A DNA stretch of 64,000 bases from CALJDF01 sp038121105 (GCA_038121105.1 JAYONB010000002.1:62001-126000); one strand, 5' to 3'; positions 51,761-60,662 are shown, counted from the stretch's first letter. Notes: generated from the letters alone by a model not told the origin. Numbers and translations are program-made.

Positions 51761-53173
51761 TTAGTTGTCGAGGGCGCGAACATCGGTCAGATGGCCGGTG
51801 ACCGCGGCGGCGGCGGCCATGGCGGGGCTGACGAGGTGCGTGCGGGCCCCAGTGCCTTGGCGGCCTTCGAAGTTGCGGTTAGAGGTCGAGGCACAGCGTT
51901 CGCCCGCCCCTACTTTGTCGGGGTTCATCCCCAGGCACATCGAACACCCGGGCTCGCGCCATTCCCAACCGGCATCGAGGAAGATTTTGTCGAGGCCTTC
52001 TTCTTCGGCTTGTTGCTTCACAAGACCGGAGCCGGGTACAACCAGCGCAACCACCCCGTCGGCAACCTTGCGGTCCTTGGTGATCGCGGCAGCGCTGCGC
52101 AGGTCTTCGATGCGCGCATTGGTGCACGAGCCGATAAAGACCCGGTCCACCCTGATCTCTTCGATCGCCATCCCGGGCGTCAGGCCCATGTAGTCGAGCG
52201 CCCGTTCCATCGCGACCTTTTTGGCTTCGTCCTTGGCGTCGGCGGGGTCGGGCACCTTGCCGTTGATCGGGGCGACATCTTCCGGGCTCGTGCCCCACGT
52301 CACTTGCGGCACGATATCCGAGGCGTTGATCGTCACTTCCTTGTCGTAGGTCGCGCCGTCGTCCGACGGCAGCGACTGCCAATACGCCACGGCTTGTTCC
52401 CACTGGCCGCCTTTCGGCGCCATGGGCCGGCCTTTTACATATTCGAACGTCGTTTCGTCCGGCGCGATCAAGCCGGCGCGAGCACCGGCTTCGATGCTCA
52501 TGTTGCACACCGTCATCCGCGATTCCATCGACAGGTCGCGCACGGCCTGCCCGGCATATTCAATGACGTGCCCGGTGCCGCCGGCGGTGCCGATCTTGCC
52601 GATGATCGCCAAGATCAAATCCTTTGCGGTGACGCCGTTCTTCAATGCGCCTTCGACCGTCACCCGCATGTTGGCAGGCCGCTTCATCGGCAGCGTTTGG
52701 GTGGCCAGCACATGTTCCACTTCGGAGGTGCCGATGCCGAACGCCAACGCCCCGAATGCGCCGTGGGTGGCCGTATGCGAATCGCCGCATACGACGGTCA
52801 TGCCGGGCTGCGTCAGTCCTTGTTCGGGGCCGATGATGTGAACGATGCCCTGACGGATGTCCTCGATGGGAATATAGGGCACGCCAAAGTCGGCGACGTT
52901 CTTCTTTAGCGTCTCCAGCTGAAGGCGGCCCTCCTCGTCCTCGATCACCGTTAAGCGGTCGGCCGTGGTCGGCACGTTGTGATCCGGCACCGCCAACGTG
53001 CGCTCGGGGCTGCGCACCTTGCGTCCCGCAATGCGCAACCCTTCGAAGGCTTGCGGGCTGGTCACTTCGTGAACGAGGTGGCGATCGATGTAGATGATCG
53101 CCGTACCGTCCTCGACCTCTTTGACGAGGTGGGCGTCCCAGATCTTGTCGAACAATGTGCGTGGGTTTGCCAT
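51761..53173 (-). CDS. leuC: 3-Isopropylmalate dehydratase large subunit
   Basis: LeuC is the [4Fe-4S] aconitase-like subunit. The 470 residues include VCGDSHTATHGAFGALAFGIG, the cluster Cys segments FIGSCTNARIEDLR and GCSMCLGMNPD, and the C-terminal TSNRNFEGRQGTGARTHLVSPA. It starts 24 nt after rplS. No leader peptide or Leu-codon attenuator was seen there, so expression may depend on the upstream translation genes. Confidence 0.97.
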   Translation of the reverse strand: MANPRTLFDKIWDAHLVKEVEDGTAIIYIDRHLVHEVTSPQAFEGLRIAGRKVRSPERTLAVPDHNVPTTADRLTVIEDEEGRLQLETLKKNVADFGVPYIPIEDIRQGIVHIIGPEQGLTQPGMTVVCGDSHTATHGAFGALAFGIGTSEVEHVLATQTLPMKRPANMRVTVEGALKNGVTAKDLILAIIGKIGTAGGTGHVIEYAGQAVRDLSMESRMTVCNMSIEAGARAGLIAPDETTFEYVKGRPMAPKGGQWEQAVAYWQSLPSDDGATYDKEVTINASDIVPQVTWGTSPEDVAPINGKVPDPADAKDEAKKVAMERALDYMGLTPGMAIEEIRVDRVFIGSCTNARIEDLRSAAAITKDRKVADGVVALVVPGSGLVKQQAEEEGLDKIFLDAGWEWREPGCSMCLGMNPDKVGAGERCASTSNRNFEGRQGTGARTHLVSPAMAAAAAVTGHLTDVRALDN

Positions 53174-53197
53174 CGGCTTCCGTCCTTCGTGATCTGC

Positions 53198-53596
53198 TTA
53201 TTCGCTCGCGCTTTCGGCCTTGGCGGCGTCTGCCGTGCGCCGATCGTCGCGCTTCTCGGCGATGCGGGCACGTTTACCGGTGCGGCCGCGCAGATAGTAA
53301 AGCTTGGCGCGGCGGACATCGCCGTGGCGCACCACTTCGATCCCGGCAATCTGGGGCGAGTGCAGCTGGAAGATGCGTTCCACGCCCTCGCCGTACGACA
53401 GCTTGCGCACCGTAAATGACGAGTTGATGCCGCGGTTCTTACGGGCGATGCATACGCCCTCGAAAACCTGCACACGCTCGCGCTCGCCTTCGACGACTTT
53501 GATGCTCACGCGCACGGTCGCACCGGGGCCGAACTCAGGGACCGACGCACCGAGGCGCGCGACCTGATCTTTCTCAAGTTGCTCAATAATGTTCAT
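53198..53596 (-). CDS. rplS: 50S ribosomal protein L19
   Basis: L19 sits at the interface of the 30S and 50S subunits. The 132 residues begin MNIIEQLEKDQVARLG and show the core FGPGATVRVSIKVVEGERERVQ, FEGVCIARKNRGINSSFTVRK and AKLYYLRGRTGKRARI. The C-terminal tail is Lys/Arg/Ala-rich, slightly longer than the minimal form. It is 2 nt downstream of trmD. Confidence 0.97.
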   Translation of the reverse strand: MNIIEQLEKDQVARLGASVPEFGPGATVRVSIKVVEGERERVQVFEGVCIARKNRGINSSFTVRKLSYGEGVERIFQLHSPQIAGIEVVRHGDVRRAKLYYLRGRTGKRARIAEKRDDRRTADAAKAESASE

Positions 53597-53598
53597 GG

Positions 53599-54345
53599 CT
53601 AAATCCTTGCCTTTCTACTGTCGACGGACCGGCTCCAGAGATCTGGCCGCCGCTGTCTGGTGATTCTGTTCGATTCGTTCTGACGCCATTCGCGAACCCG
53701 TTCGTGATGACCCGAGGTCAGCACGTCGGGCACCGCCATCCCTTCCCAAACTCGGGGTCGGGTGTAATGCGGGTATTCGAGAAGGTCCCCTTCGAAGGAC
53801 TCTTCGGAAAGACTGTCTTGGTCGCCGAGCACGCCCGGCACCAACCGGACCACGGCATCGATCAGCGCGATCGCCGCGGGTTCGCCGCCCGACAGGACGA
53901 AATCGCCCAAGCTGACTTCCTCGATGTCGCGCGCCTGCAAGATGCGCTCGTCGACGCCTTCAAAGCGGCCGCAAATCAGCGTCACGACCTCTACCGTCGC
54001 CAGTTCTTTGACCAGCGATTGGGTAAGCGGGGTCCCGCGCGGCGACAAATAGATTTGCCGGCGGGTCTGTGCCGGGCGTGCCGTTGCGGCGTGATCGAGT
54101 CCGGCAGCGACCACATCGGGTCGGATCACCATTCCCGGTCCGCCACCGAACGGCGTATCGTCCACCGTACGATGCTTGTCGACGGCAAAGTCGCGCAAGT
54201 CCACGACGTCAAGCGCCCACAGCCCGGCGTCGAGGGCCTTGCCGGCCAGCGACAGCCCCAGCGAGCCCGGAAAGGCCTCGGGCAGAACGGTCAGCACTTG
54301 CGCGGCCCACGCAGGCGCGGTGCTTTGTGCGGCGCGATGGTTCAT
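53599..54345 (-). CDS. trmD: tRNA (guanine-N1-)-methyltransferase TrmD
   Basis: TrmD makes m1G37 in tRNAs with G36, preventing frameshifts. The 248 residues include the knot and SAM site EVSLGDFVLSGGEPAAIALID, the catalytic Asp region GGGPGMVIRPDVV, and LLEYPHYTRPRVWEGMAVP. The start overlaps the rimM stop by 4 nt. The order rpsP-rimM-trmD-rplS is conserved in most bacteria. Confidence 0.97.
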   Translation of the reverse strand: MNHRAAQSTAPAWAAQVLTVLPEAFPGSLGLSLAGKALDAGLWALDVVDLRDFAVDKHRTVDDTPFGGGPGMVIRPDVVAAGLDHAATARPAQTRRQIYLSPRGTPLTQSLVKELATVEVVTLICGRFEGVDERILQARDIEEVSLGDFVLSGGEPAAIALIDAVVRLVPGVLGDQDSLSEESFEGDLLEYPHYTRPRVWEGMAVPDVLTSGHHERVREWRQNESNRITRQRRPDLWSRSVDSRKARI

Positions 54346-54872
54346 GACGGCGCGCCTTCGTCGTCGGTTTCTTCGGGCAACGCCACGACGACGTGCCGAC
54401 CGATCTCGACCTCGGGCACGAAGTCGTGGGTGAACGGCACCATGACCGAAGCCGAACCGTCCTCCGGCGCAATCTCGATCACGTCGCCCGCACCGAAGTT
54501 ATGAACCTCCGACACGCGGCCCACAGGGTGCCCATTGTCGTCGATGGCCTTCAGGCCGATCAGGTCCACGAGGTAGAACTCGTCGCCCTCGGTTTGCGGA
54601 AACAGCGCGCGATCGACGAACAACGACGTGCCACGCATCGCCTCGGCATCGGTGCGCGACTCGACACCCGCGAAGTGCGCCACGAACGTGTCGCCCTTCA
54701 ACGGTCGTGCGCGGATAACGCGATACTCTTGCGTGCCGTGTTCGTCTTGAAACATCTCGTACGAACTCACTGTTTCCACATCGTCCCCGAACCACTTCAC
54801 AACCACGTCGCCGCGAATGCCGTGTGCTCGGGTCACCACTCCCATCAGAATATTCTGCCGGGATTTCTCCAC
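54342..54872 (-). CDS. rimM: 16S rRNA processing protein RimM
   Basis: RimM binds S19 and helps mature the 30S head. The 176 residues have the N-terminal domain signature VVTRAHGIRGDVVVKWF and the PRC barrel segment EFYLVDLIGLKAIDDNGHPVGRVSEVHNFGAG-like, here shown by YLVDLIGLKA and VHNFGAGDVIEI. It lies 3 nt after rpsP and overlaps trmD by 4 nt. Confidence 0.95.
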   Translation of the reverse strand: MEKSRQNILMGVVTRAHGIRGDVVVKWFGDDVETVSSYEMFQDEHGTQEYRVIRARPLKGDTFVAHFAGVESRTDAEAMRGTSLFVDRALFPQTEGDEFYLVDLIGLKAIDDNGHPVGRVSEVHNFGAGDVIEIAPEDGSASVMVPFTHDFVPEVEIGRHVVVALPEETDDEGAPS

Positions 54873-54875
54873 CGC

Positions 54876-55340
54876 CTATTCAGCCTTAGCGGCCTCTTCT
54901 TCTGCAGCCGGTTCGGCCGCGGCTTCTTCGGCAGAGGCCGCTTCCGCGGGTGCCTCCTCGGCGGGTGCGGCATCTTCCGCCGGGGCCTCTTCGGCCGGTG
55001 CGGCGGCGGCTTCCTCGGCGGCCTTCAACCGTTCCTGGGCTTTCGCTTTGGGTTTGGCCTTTTGCGGATTGTTCCGCTTGGCCGGTACCGGAATGATCTC
55101 GGCTTCGCCGAGAAAACGTGCCACCCGATCGGTCGGCCGGGCGCCATTGTCGAGCCAATACTTGACCCGGTCGGCGTCGATTTTGACCCGGTTCGGATCG
55201 GTTTTGGGCAGCAGCGGATTATACGACCCGACACGTTCGATGAACTTGCCGTCGCGCGGGCTGCGAACATCGGCGACGACGACCCGGTAATAGGGACGTT
55301 TCTTGGCACCGGCTCGGGATAGACGAATCTTGGTGGACAC
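54876..55340 (-). CDS. rpsP: 30S ribosomal protein S16 with long acidic tail
   Basis: Residues 1-85 are a normal S16 (MSTKIRLSRAGAKKRPYYRV, then SPRDGKFIERVGSYNPLLPK). From about residue 100 to 154 there is a low-complexity Ala/Glu/Pro tail with EEA and AEEAPAE repeats, making the protein nearly twice the usual length. Tails of this kind occur in alphaproteobacterial S16 and other ribosomal proteins; they are probably disordered. The gene lies 33 nt after ffh. Confidence 0.95.
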   Translation of the reverse strand: MSTKIRLSRAGAKKRPYYRVVVADVRSPRDGKFIERVGSYNPLLPKTDPNRVKIDADRVKYWLDNGARPTDRVARFLGEAEIIPVPAKRNNPQKAKPKAKAQERLKAAEEAAAAPAEEAPAEDAAPAEEAPAEAASAEEAAAEPAAEEEAAKAE

Positions 55341-55373
55341 GGGTTGGCTACCTCTTGTTGCTAATCTTGAGTG

Positions 55374-56744
55374 TTACTGCGGAAATTGTTGGGGCGGGAT
55401 CAAATTGCGTAGGGCTTCGGGCGACAGTCCTTTGCCCTTCTTCCCCATCTTCCCGACCTTTTTCATCATCGTGGAAATCTGCTTGTACTGTTTGAGTAGT
55501 CGGTTGACGTCTTGAATTTCGACACCGGCGCCACCGGCGATGCGCCGTCGGCGCGAGCCGTTGAGAATGCGCACGTTGCGACGCTCCGTCGGTGTCATCG
55601 AACTGATGATTGCCTCTTGTCGGCGCAGCGCTTTGTCGTCGATTTGCGCCTCGGCCATTTGCTTCTTGGCTTTGCCGACGCCGGGCAGCATCGCCATCAG
55701 GCCGTTCATGCCGCCCATCTTGCGCATCTGCCGAAACTGCGCGGCCATGTCGTCGAGGTCGAACTGGCCTTTGAGGAACTTCTTCTCCAAACGCGCGGCG
55801 TCGTCGGCATCGATTGACTCTTGAGCCTTTTCGACCAGGCTGACGACATCGCCCATCCCCAGGATGCGCGAGGCAATTCGGCTCGGGTGAAAGTCTTCCA
55901 AGGCATCGAGCTTCTCGCCAGTGCCCAGCAATTTGATCGGGCAGCCGGTGACGGCCCGCATGCTCAGCGCGGCCCCGCCCCGGCCATCGCCGTCGACGCG
56001 AGTCAGCGCGATGCCGGTCAAGCCGACATGCTTTTGAAACTCGGTTGCCACATTGACCGCGTCCTGGCCGGTCAAGGCATCGGCCACCAACAAGGTCTCG
56101 GCCGGCTTAACCGCGTCGCGCACGGCGGCGACCTCGCTCATCAACGCCCCGTCGACGTGAAGGCGTCCCGCGGTGTCGAGGATCACGACGTCGAAACCGC
56201 CGAGCTTTGCTGCTTGGATCGCGCGCCTCGCGATATCGAGCGGCATTTGGCCCTCGACGATCGGCAGCGTCGGCACGCCCGATTGCTCGCCCAGCACCTT
56301 CAGCTGTTCTTGCGCCGCCGGGCGGTACACGTCCAACGACGCGAGATAAACCTTCTTCTTGTCTTTTTCCTGCAGCCGCAGCGCAATCTTGGCCGCGGTG
56401 GTCGTTTTACCCGAGCCCTGCAGACCGACGATCAGGATGGGGACCGGCGGGGTCGCCCGGAAATTTAGTTCGGCCGATTCCGAGCCCAGCATCTCTGCCA
56501 GGTGATCGTGAACGATCTTGATGACCATCTGGCCTGGGGTGACGCTGCGCAGCACCTCCTCGCCGACGGCCTTTTCCTGCACCTGGGCGATGAAGTCCTT
56601 GACCACCGGCAACGCGACGTCGGCCTCGAGCAACGCCACGCGCACCTCGCGCAGCGCCTCGGCGACGTCGCTTTCTTTCAGCGCGCCCCGGTCGGTCAGC
56701 TTGCTGAAGACCGAGCCTAAGCGCTCTTGCAGGGCATCAAACAT
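55374..56744 (-). CDS. ffh: Signal recognition particle protein Ffh
   Basis: Ffh (SRP54) binds signal sequences and 4.5S RNA and delivers ribosomes to FtsY. The 456 residues contain the N domain, the P-loop GLQGSGKTTTAAKIA, DTAGRLHVD, TRVDGDGRGGAAL, and a Met-rich M domain with KMGGMNGLMAMLPG and the RNA-binding SRRRRIAGGAG-VQDVN type segment. It is the first gene of the operon that runs to asd. Its receptor ftsY lies in the divergent unit next door. Confidence 0.97.
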   Translation of the reverse strand: MFDALQERLGSVFSKLTDRGALKESDVAEALREVRVALLEADVALPVVKDFIAQVQEKAVGEEVLRSVTPGQMVIKIVHDHLAEMLGSESAELNFRATPPVPILIVGLQGSGKTTTAAKIALRLQEKDKKKVYLASLDVYRPAAQEQLKVLGEQSGVPTLPIVEGQMPLDIARRAIQAAKLGGFDVVILDTAGRLHVDGALMSEVAAVRDAVKPAETLLVADALTGQDAVNVATEFQKHVGLTGIALTRVDGDGRGGAALSMRAVTGCPIKLLGTGEKLDALEDFHPSRIASRILGMGDVVSLVEKAQESIDADDAARLEKKFLKGQFDLDDMAAQFRQMRKMGGMNGLMAMLPGVGKAKKQMAEAQIDDKALRRQEAIISSMTPTERRNVRILNGSRRRRIAGGAGVEIQDVNRLLKQYKQISTMMKKVGKMGKKGKGLSPEALRNLIPPQQFPQ

Positions 56745-56856
56745 CGCGTCTCATCGTCTAGGGCCCAACGCGAAAAACGCCAGTGCGCGAACACTCGCGG
56801 ACTGGCGGACCGGCGATGGGCCGGGTCTACGGCGGAAACCGTAATGAATGGGCCGG

Positions 56857-56885
56857 ACCATACGCTCGGGGCCAAAAGCGGTCAA
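56857..56885 (-). promoter_or_regulatory. Promoter of the ffh operon
   Basis: Minus-strand TTGACC (56880-56885) and TATGGT (56857-56862) are 17 nt apart. The start would be near 56850, leaving a leader of about 105 nt to ffh. The same 198-nt divergent interval also holds the dapF promoter. Confidence 0.65.
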
Positions 56886-56907
56886 GCAATTGCGGCCGGG
56901 GAAATCC

Positions 56908-56937
56908 TTGGATTTTCAGCGGTTTGGGCCATATAAC
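56908..56937 (+). promoter_or_regulatory. Promoter of dapF
   Basis: TTGGAT (56908-56913) and TATAAC (56932-56937) are 18 nt apart. The -10 box ends only 5 nt before the dapF ATG, so transcription would begin at or within a base or two of the start codon. Confidence 0.55.
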
Positions 56938-56942
56938 GCGGC

Positions 56943-57791
56943 ATGGTACGCCTCCCGTTCACCAAGATGCATGGTCTGGGCAACGATTTCGTCGTGATCG
57001 ACGCCCGCAACAACCCGGTCGACCTGACCGCGGCACAGGTGCGCGCGCTCGCCGACCGACATCGCGGTATCGGGTTCGACCAGATCATGGTGATCAAGAA
57101 GGCCGACACCGCCGATGCCGGCCTATATATGGCCAATGCCGACGGCGCGACCGTTGGGGCTTGCGGCAATGGGACCCGCTGCGTCGCGGCTCTCCTCTTG
57201 GAGGAACGCCGGCAAGACACGGTCACGCTGGAAACCGATTCCGGCTTAGTCTCCGCGACGACCGCGGTTCCCGGGATGACCACGGTCGATATGGGCCCGG
57301 CCCGCACCGATTGGCAGGACATCCCCGTGGCTCGCGCGATGGACACGCTCCATCTCGATCTCACGCACCAGACCGCGGTCGGCCCGCTCAGCGACCCCGT
57401 CGGGGTCAACATGGGCAACCCTCACGCGGTGTTTTTTGTCGACGACGTTGCCCGCTACGATCTCGGCGCGTTTGGCCGCGAGATCGAACATCACCCGCTA
57501 TTTCCGGAGCGGGCCAACATCAGTCTCGCCCAAGTCGCAAACGACACCATCACGCTCGTCGTGTGGGAACGTGGCGTCGGCCTGACGTTGGCCTGTGGCA
57601 CGGCGGCTTGTGCGGCGCTGGTCGCTGCCGCCCGGCGCAACCTATGCGGCCGTGCGGCCGAGGTGCATTTGCCTGGCGGCGCACTTGAGATCACCTGGCG
57701 CGACGACAACCACGTTCTGATGACAGGGCCCGTCGCCACCAGTTTTACCGGTACGGTCGACCTCGACCACTTGATGGCCGTAGCCCAATGA
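56943..57791 (+). CDS. dapF: Diaminopimelate epimerase
   Basis: DapF interconverts L,L- and meso-diaminopimelate without cofactor, using two cysteines. The 282 residues begin MVRLPFTKMHGLGNDFVVID, and both catalytic Cys motifs are present: GACGNGTRCVA and TLACGTAACAA. No Shine-Dalgarno is visible before the ATG, and the candidate promoter abuts it, suggesting a leaderless mRNA. It overlaps mtaB by 4 nt (ATGA). dapD and dapE are at the window's left end. Confidence 0.96.
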   Translation: MVRLPFTKMHGLGNDFVVIDARNNPVDLTAAQVRALADRHRGIGFDQIMVIKKADTADAGLYMANADGATVGACGNGTRCVAALLLEERRQDTVTLETDSGLVSATTAVPGMTTVDMGPARTDWQDIPVARAMDTLHLDLTHQTAVGPLSDPVGVNMGNPHAVFFVDDVARYDLGAFGREIEHHPLFPERANISLAQVANDTITLVVWERGVGLTLACGTAACAALVAAARRNLCGRAAEVHLPGGALEITWRDDNHVLMTGPVATSFTGTVDLDHLMAVAQ

Positions 57792-59026
57792 TCGACGTCG
57801 TCACCTTCGGTTGTCGCCTCAACGCCTACGAATCCGAGGTCATCCGGCGCAATGCGACGCAAGCCGGCCTGTCGGATGCCGTCGTGGTCAACACCTGCGC
57901 GGTCACCGCCGAGGCCGAACGCCAGGCGCGCCAGACTATCCGCCGCCTGCGCCGCGAACGCCCCAAGTCCAAGCTGATCGTCACCGGCTGTGCCGCCCAA
58001 ATCACGCCGGACCGCTACGCCGACATGGACGAGGTCGATGCGGTTATCGGCAACGAGGAAAAGCTCGCGCCCGAGACGTTTGCGCGGCTAGGCGATGTCC
58101 CCTTGGTCGGCGACATCATGACGGTCAGCGAAACCGCCGGACATTTGATCGAAGGGTTCGACGGCCGCTCGCGTGCCTTCTTGCAAATTCAGAACGGCTG
58201 CGACCATCGCTGCACGTTCTGCATCATTCCCTTCGGTCGCGGGCCGTCGCGAAGCGTATCGACGGTCGACGTCATTGCCCAGGCAAACCGCCTCTACGAA
58301 AACGGCTTTCGGGAGATCGTGCTGACCGGTGTCGATATCGGCGACTACGGTAAAGATCTCGAGACTCCATCAACGATCGTCGCTCTTGTCAAAGCGCTGC
58401 TTGATGCGCTGCCCGCCGACATGCGGGTCCGCATCACCTCGATCGATCCGGTCGAGGTCAGCGCCCGCTTGATCGACCTCTATGCGCGTGACGATCGCTT
58501 GCAGCCGCATTGGCACCTCAGCGTGCAGTCGGGCGACGACATGGTGTTGCGTCGCATGGCGCGCCGCCACCGTCGCGCCGATGTGGTGCGCGTCGCCGAG
58601 GCCCTACGTGCGGCTCGACCGGATACCGTCATCGGCGCAGATTTCATCGCCGGGTTTCCCACCGAGACCGAAGCGCAAAGCGCCAACACGCTGGCGCTGG
58701 TCGAAGAGGCCGATCTGGCGCTCTTGCACGTCTTTCCCTATTCGGCGCGCGAAGGCACCGCCGCCGCCAAAATGCCGGCGTGGCCCAAAGCTGTGCGCCG
58801 TGAGCGCGCCGCGGCCCTGCGTCGGGCCGGGGACCGTCAGCGCAGGGCGACTTTTGCGCGTTTGGTCGGGCGTACCGTCGACGCCGTAGTCGAGGAACCG
58901 GGCCTTGCTCGCACGGCCCACTATCTCCCGGTGTCCCTAGACGGCAAGGCCGTGCCCGGCACATGGGCGCGGGTCGCGCTTACCGGCCATACCGACGACA
59001 CCCTGATCGGGACTCTCGATGGCTGA
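57788..59026 (+). CDS. mtaB: tRNA t6A37 methylthiotransferase MtaB
   Basis: MtaB adds a methylthio group to t6A37 of tRNAs reading ANN codons. The 412 residues have the N-terminal MTTase domain (VVTFGCRLNAYESEVI, NTCAVTAEAERQARQ), the radical SAM Cys motif CDHRCTFCIIPFGRGPSRS, and a C-terminal TRAM-like region. The shape of the motifs (FGCRLN, CDHRCTFCIIP) separates it from MiaB and RimO. It overlaps dapF by 4 nt and ftsY by 8 nt. Confidence 0.94.
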   Translation: MIDVVTFGCRLNAYESEVIRRNATQAGLSDAVVVNTCAVTAEAERQARQTIRRLRRERPKSKLIVTGCAAQITPDRYADMDEVDAVIGNEEKLAPETFARLGDVPLVGDIMTVSETAGHLIEGFDGRSRAFLQIQNGCDHRCTFCIIPFGRGPSRSVSTVDVIAQANRLYENGFREIVLTGVDIGDYGKDLETPSTIVALVKALLDALPADMRVRITSIDPVEVSARLIDLYARDDRLQPHWHLSVQSGDDMVLRRMARRHRRADVVRVAEALRAARPDTVIGADFIAGFPTETEAQSANTLALVEEADLALLHVFPYSAREGTAAAKMPAWPKAVRRERAAALRRAGDRQRRATFARLVGRTVDAVVEEPGLARTAHYLPVSLDGKAVPGTWARVALTGHTDDTLIGTLDG

Positions 59027-59954
59027 GGGCACCAAGAAAAGCTGGCTCGGCCGCTTACGCAGCGGCTTGTCGCGCTCGGCCGGCGGGCTTAGTCAGGGCA
59101 TCTCCGGCATCTTCACCGGCAAGAAGCTCGACCGCGAGACCCTGAACGATCTCGAAGATCTTTTGATTACCGCCGACATGGGGATCGAGGGCGCGCGCAG
59201 CATCGTCGAAGCCATCGCCGCCAAACGGCCCGACGATGCCGCCAACGTCAACATTCTCCTGGCAACGGAAATCGAAAAGATTCTCGCACCGGTCGCGGTG
59301 CCCCTCGATGTCGACGCCGCCCGGGCGCCCTATGTTGTCCTCGTCGTCGGCGTCAACGGCACCGGCAAGACGACCACCATCGGGAAACTCGCACACCTCT
59401 TTGCGGCGCGCGGTCTTAGCGTGGCGATCGCCGCGGGCGATACCTTTCGGGCTGCCGCCATCGATCAGCTCAAGGTATGGGGCGAGCGGGCCAACGCTTC
59501 GGTCTATGCCAAAGAGGTCGGGGCCGACCCGGCGGGGCTTGCCTTCGATGCGCTCGAATCCGCCAAGGTCCAAGGCAAGGACGTTTTGCTCGTCGACACC
59601 GCGGGTCGGCTGCAGAACAAAGCGGGGCTAATGGCCGAGCTCGAAAAAATCGTCCGGGTCATCAAAAAGAAAGACGAGACCGCGCCACATAGCGTCGTCC
59701 TCGTGCTCGATGCCACCACGGGCCAAAACGTGCTTTCGCAGGTCGAGCTGTTCCAACAAGCTTGCGACGTGACCGGCCTTGTCATGACGAAACTCGACGG
59801 CACCGCACGCGGGGGCATCCTGGTGGCGGTGGCCTCGCGGTTCGGGTTGCCGGTCCATGCGATCGGTGTAGGCGAGGGGATCGACGATCTTCAACCGTTC
59901 GCGGCCGATGCCTTTGCCAAGGCCATTGTCGGGCTAGAGGTGGCCGAGTCGTGA
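59019..59954 (+). CDS. ftsY: Signal recognition particle receptor FtsY
   Basis: FtsY is the SRP receptor GTPase at the inner membrane. The 311 residues comprise only the NG domains: the N domain (RSLSRSAGGLSQGISGIF), P-loop VNGTGKTTTIGKLA, GDTFRAAAIDQL, DTAGRLQNKAGLMAEL and TKLDGTARGGI. The acidic A domain of E. coli FtsY is absent, as in many alphaproteobacteria. It overlaps mtaB by 8 nt and precedes yciB by 79 nt. Confidence 0.96.
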   Translation: MAEGTKKSWLGRLRSGLSRSAGGLSQGISGIFTGKKLDRETLNDLEDLLITADMGIEGARSIVEAIAAKRPDDAANVNILLATEIEKILAPVAVPLDVDAARAPYVVLVVGVNGTGKTTTIGKLAHLFAARGLSVAIAAGDTFRAAAIDQLKVWGERANASVYAKEVGADPAGLAFDALESAKVQGKDVLLVDTAGRLQNKAGLMAELEKIVRVIKKKDETAPHSVVLVLDATTGQNVLSQVELFQQACDVTGLVMTKLDGTARGGILVAVASRFGLPVHAIGVGEGIDDLQPFAADAFAKAIVGLEVAES

Positions 59955-60033
59955 TTGGTCTCTGTCCGGCCGCGCTGCTACATGAACCTTCGGCGCCGTC
60001 CTGGGTGCCACGATCCATCACAAGGAATGCGCG

Positions 60034-60627
60034 GTGACCGACAACACGGCCGAACGGCGGACGATTGGGCCTTTTCTTAAATTCATGCTCGACCTGGGGC
60101 CGCTCGCGGTGTTCTTCATCGCCAATGCGCGGGCCGACATCTTCGTCGCGACCGGCGCCTTCATGATCGCCATCGTGGTGTCGCTCGGTATTTCCTATTC
60201 GATCGAGCGTCGCCTCCCGCTACTCCCCGTCGTCACCGCGGTGATGGTGCTGGCGTTCGGCACGCTCACGCTGATCCTGAACGACGAAACCTTCATCAAA
60301 CTCAAACCGACGATCGCCAATGTGCTGATTGCCGCCGCGTTGTTCGTCGGCCTAGCGATCGGGCGCCCGTTTCTCAAGGTGGTCCTAGGTACGGTGTTCG
60401 AACTTGACGAAGAGGGATGGCGCAAACTCACCTGGCGCTGGGCGTGGTTCTTTTTGTTCCTAGCGCTGCTCAACGAAATCGTCTGGCGCACGATGTCGAC
60501 CGACATGTGGGTCAACTTCAAAGTATTCGGCATCATGCCGATCACGATCCTGTTCAGCTTGTCGCAGTTGCCGTTGCTGCAGCGCTACAAGCTTGAAACC
60601 GATGCGGCATCCGACGGCGAAACGTAG
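60034..60627 (+). CDS. yciB: Inner membrane-spanning protein YciB (septation protein A)
   Basis: YciB/IspZ is an inner-membrane protein affecting septation and envelope integrity. The 197 residues from a GTG start contain five or six hydrophobic helices and the family signature FLKFMLDLGPLAVFFIAN, IGRPFLKVVLGTVFELDEEGWRKLTWRWA-type segment (GRPFLKVV, EEGWRKLTWRW) and NEIVWR. AAGGAAT precedes the start. It is the last plus-strand gene before a change of strand. Confidence 0.93.
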   Translation: MTDNTAERRTIGPFLKFMLDLGPLAVFFIANARADIFVATGAFMIAIVVSLGISYSIERRLPLLPVVTAVMVLAFGTLTLILNDETFIKLKPTIANVLIAAALFVGLAIGRPFLKVVLGTVFELDEEGWRKLTWRWAWFFLFLALLNEIVWRTMSTDMWVNFKVFGIMPITILFSLSQLPLLQRYKLETDAASDGET

Positions 60628-60638
60628 GGCCGGACATC

Positions 60639-60662
60639 AAAAAGGGCGCCCGCGGCGCCCTT
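60639..60662 (-). terminator. Intrinsic terminator for the minus-strand small gene
   Basis: A 9-bp stem (AAGGGCGCC 60642-60650 and GGCGCCCTT 60654-60662, loop CGC) is followed on the minus strand by five T (60639-60643, overlapping the stem end). It lies 25 nt beyond the stop of the gene at 60688-60996. On the plus strand only TT follows, so any effect on yciB transcripts would be weaker. Confidence 0.75.

Noticed and set aside
51791..52909. Long plus-strand open frame of 372 codons across leuC
   Set aside because: It lies wholly antisense to leuC, is rich in His, Arg and Gly as expected of a shadow frame in GC-rich DNA, and shows no family motif.
60642..60662. Terminator for yciB on the plus strand
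   Set aside because: Only two T follow the stem on that strand; the five-T run is on the minus strand, serving the opposite gene.
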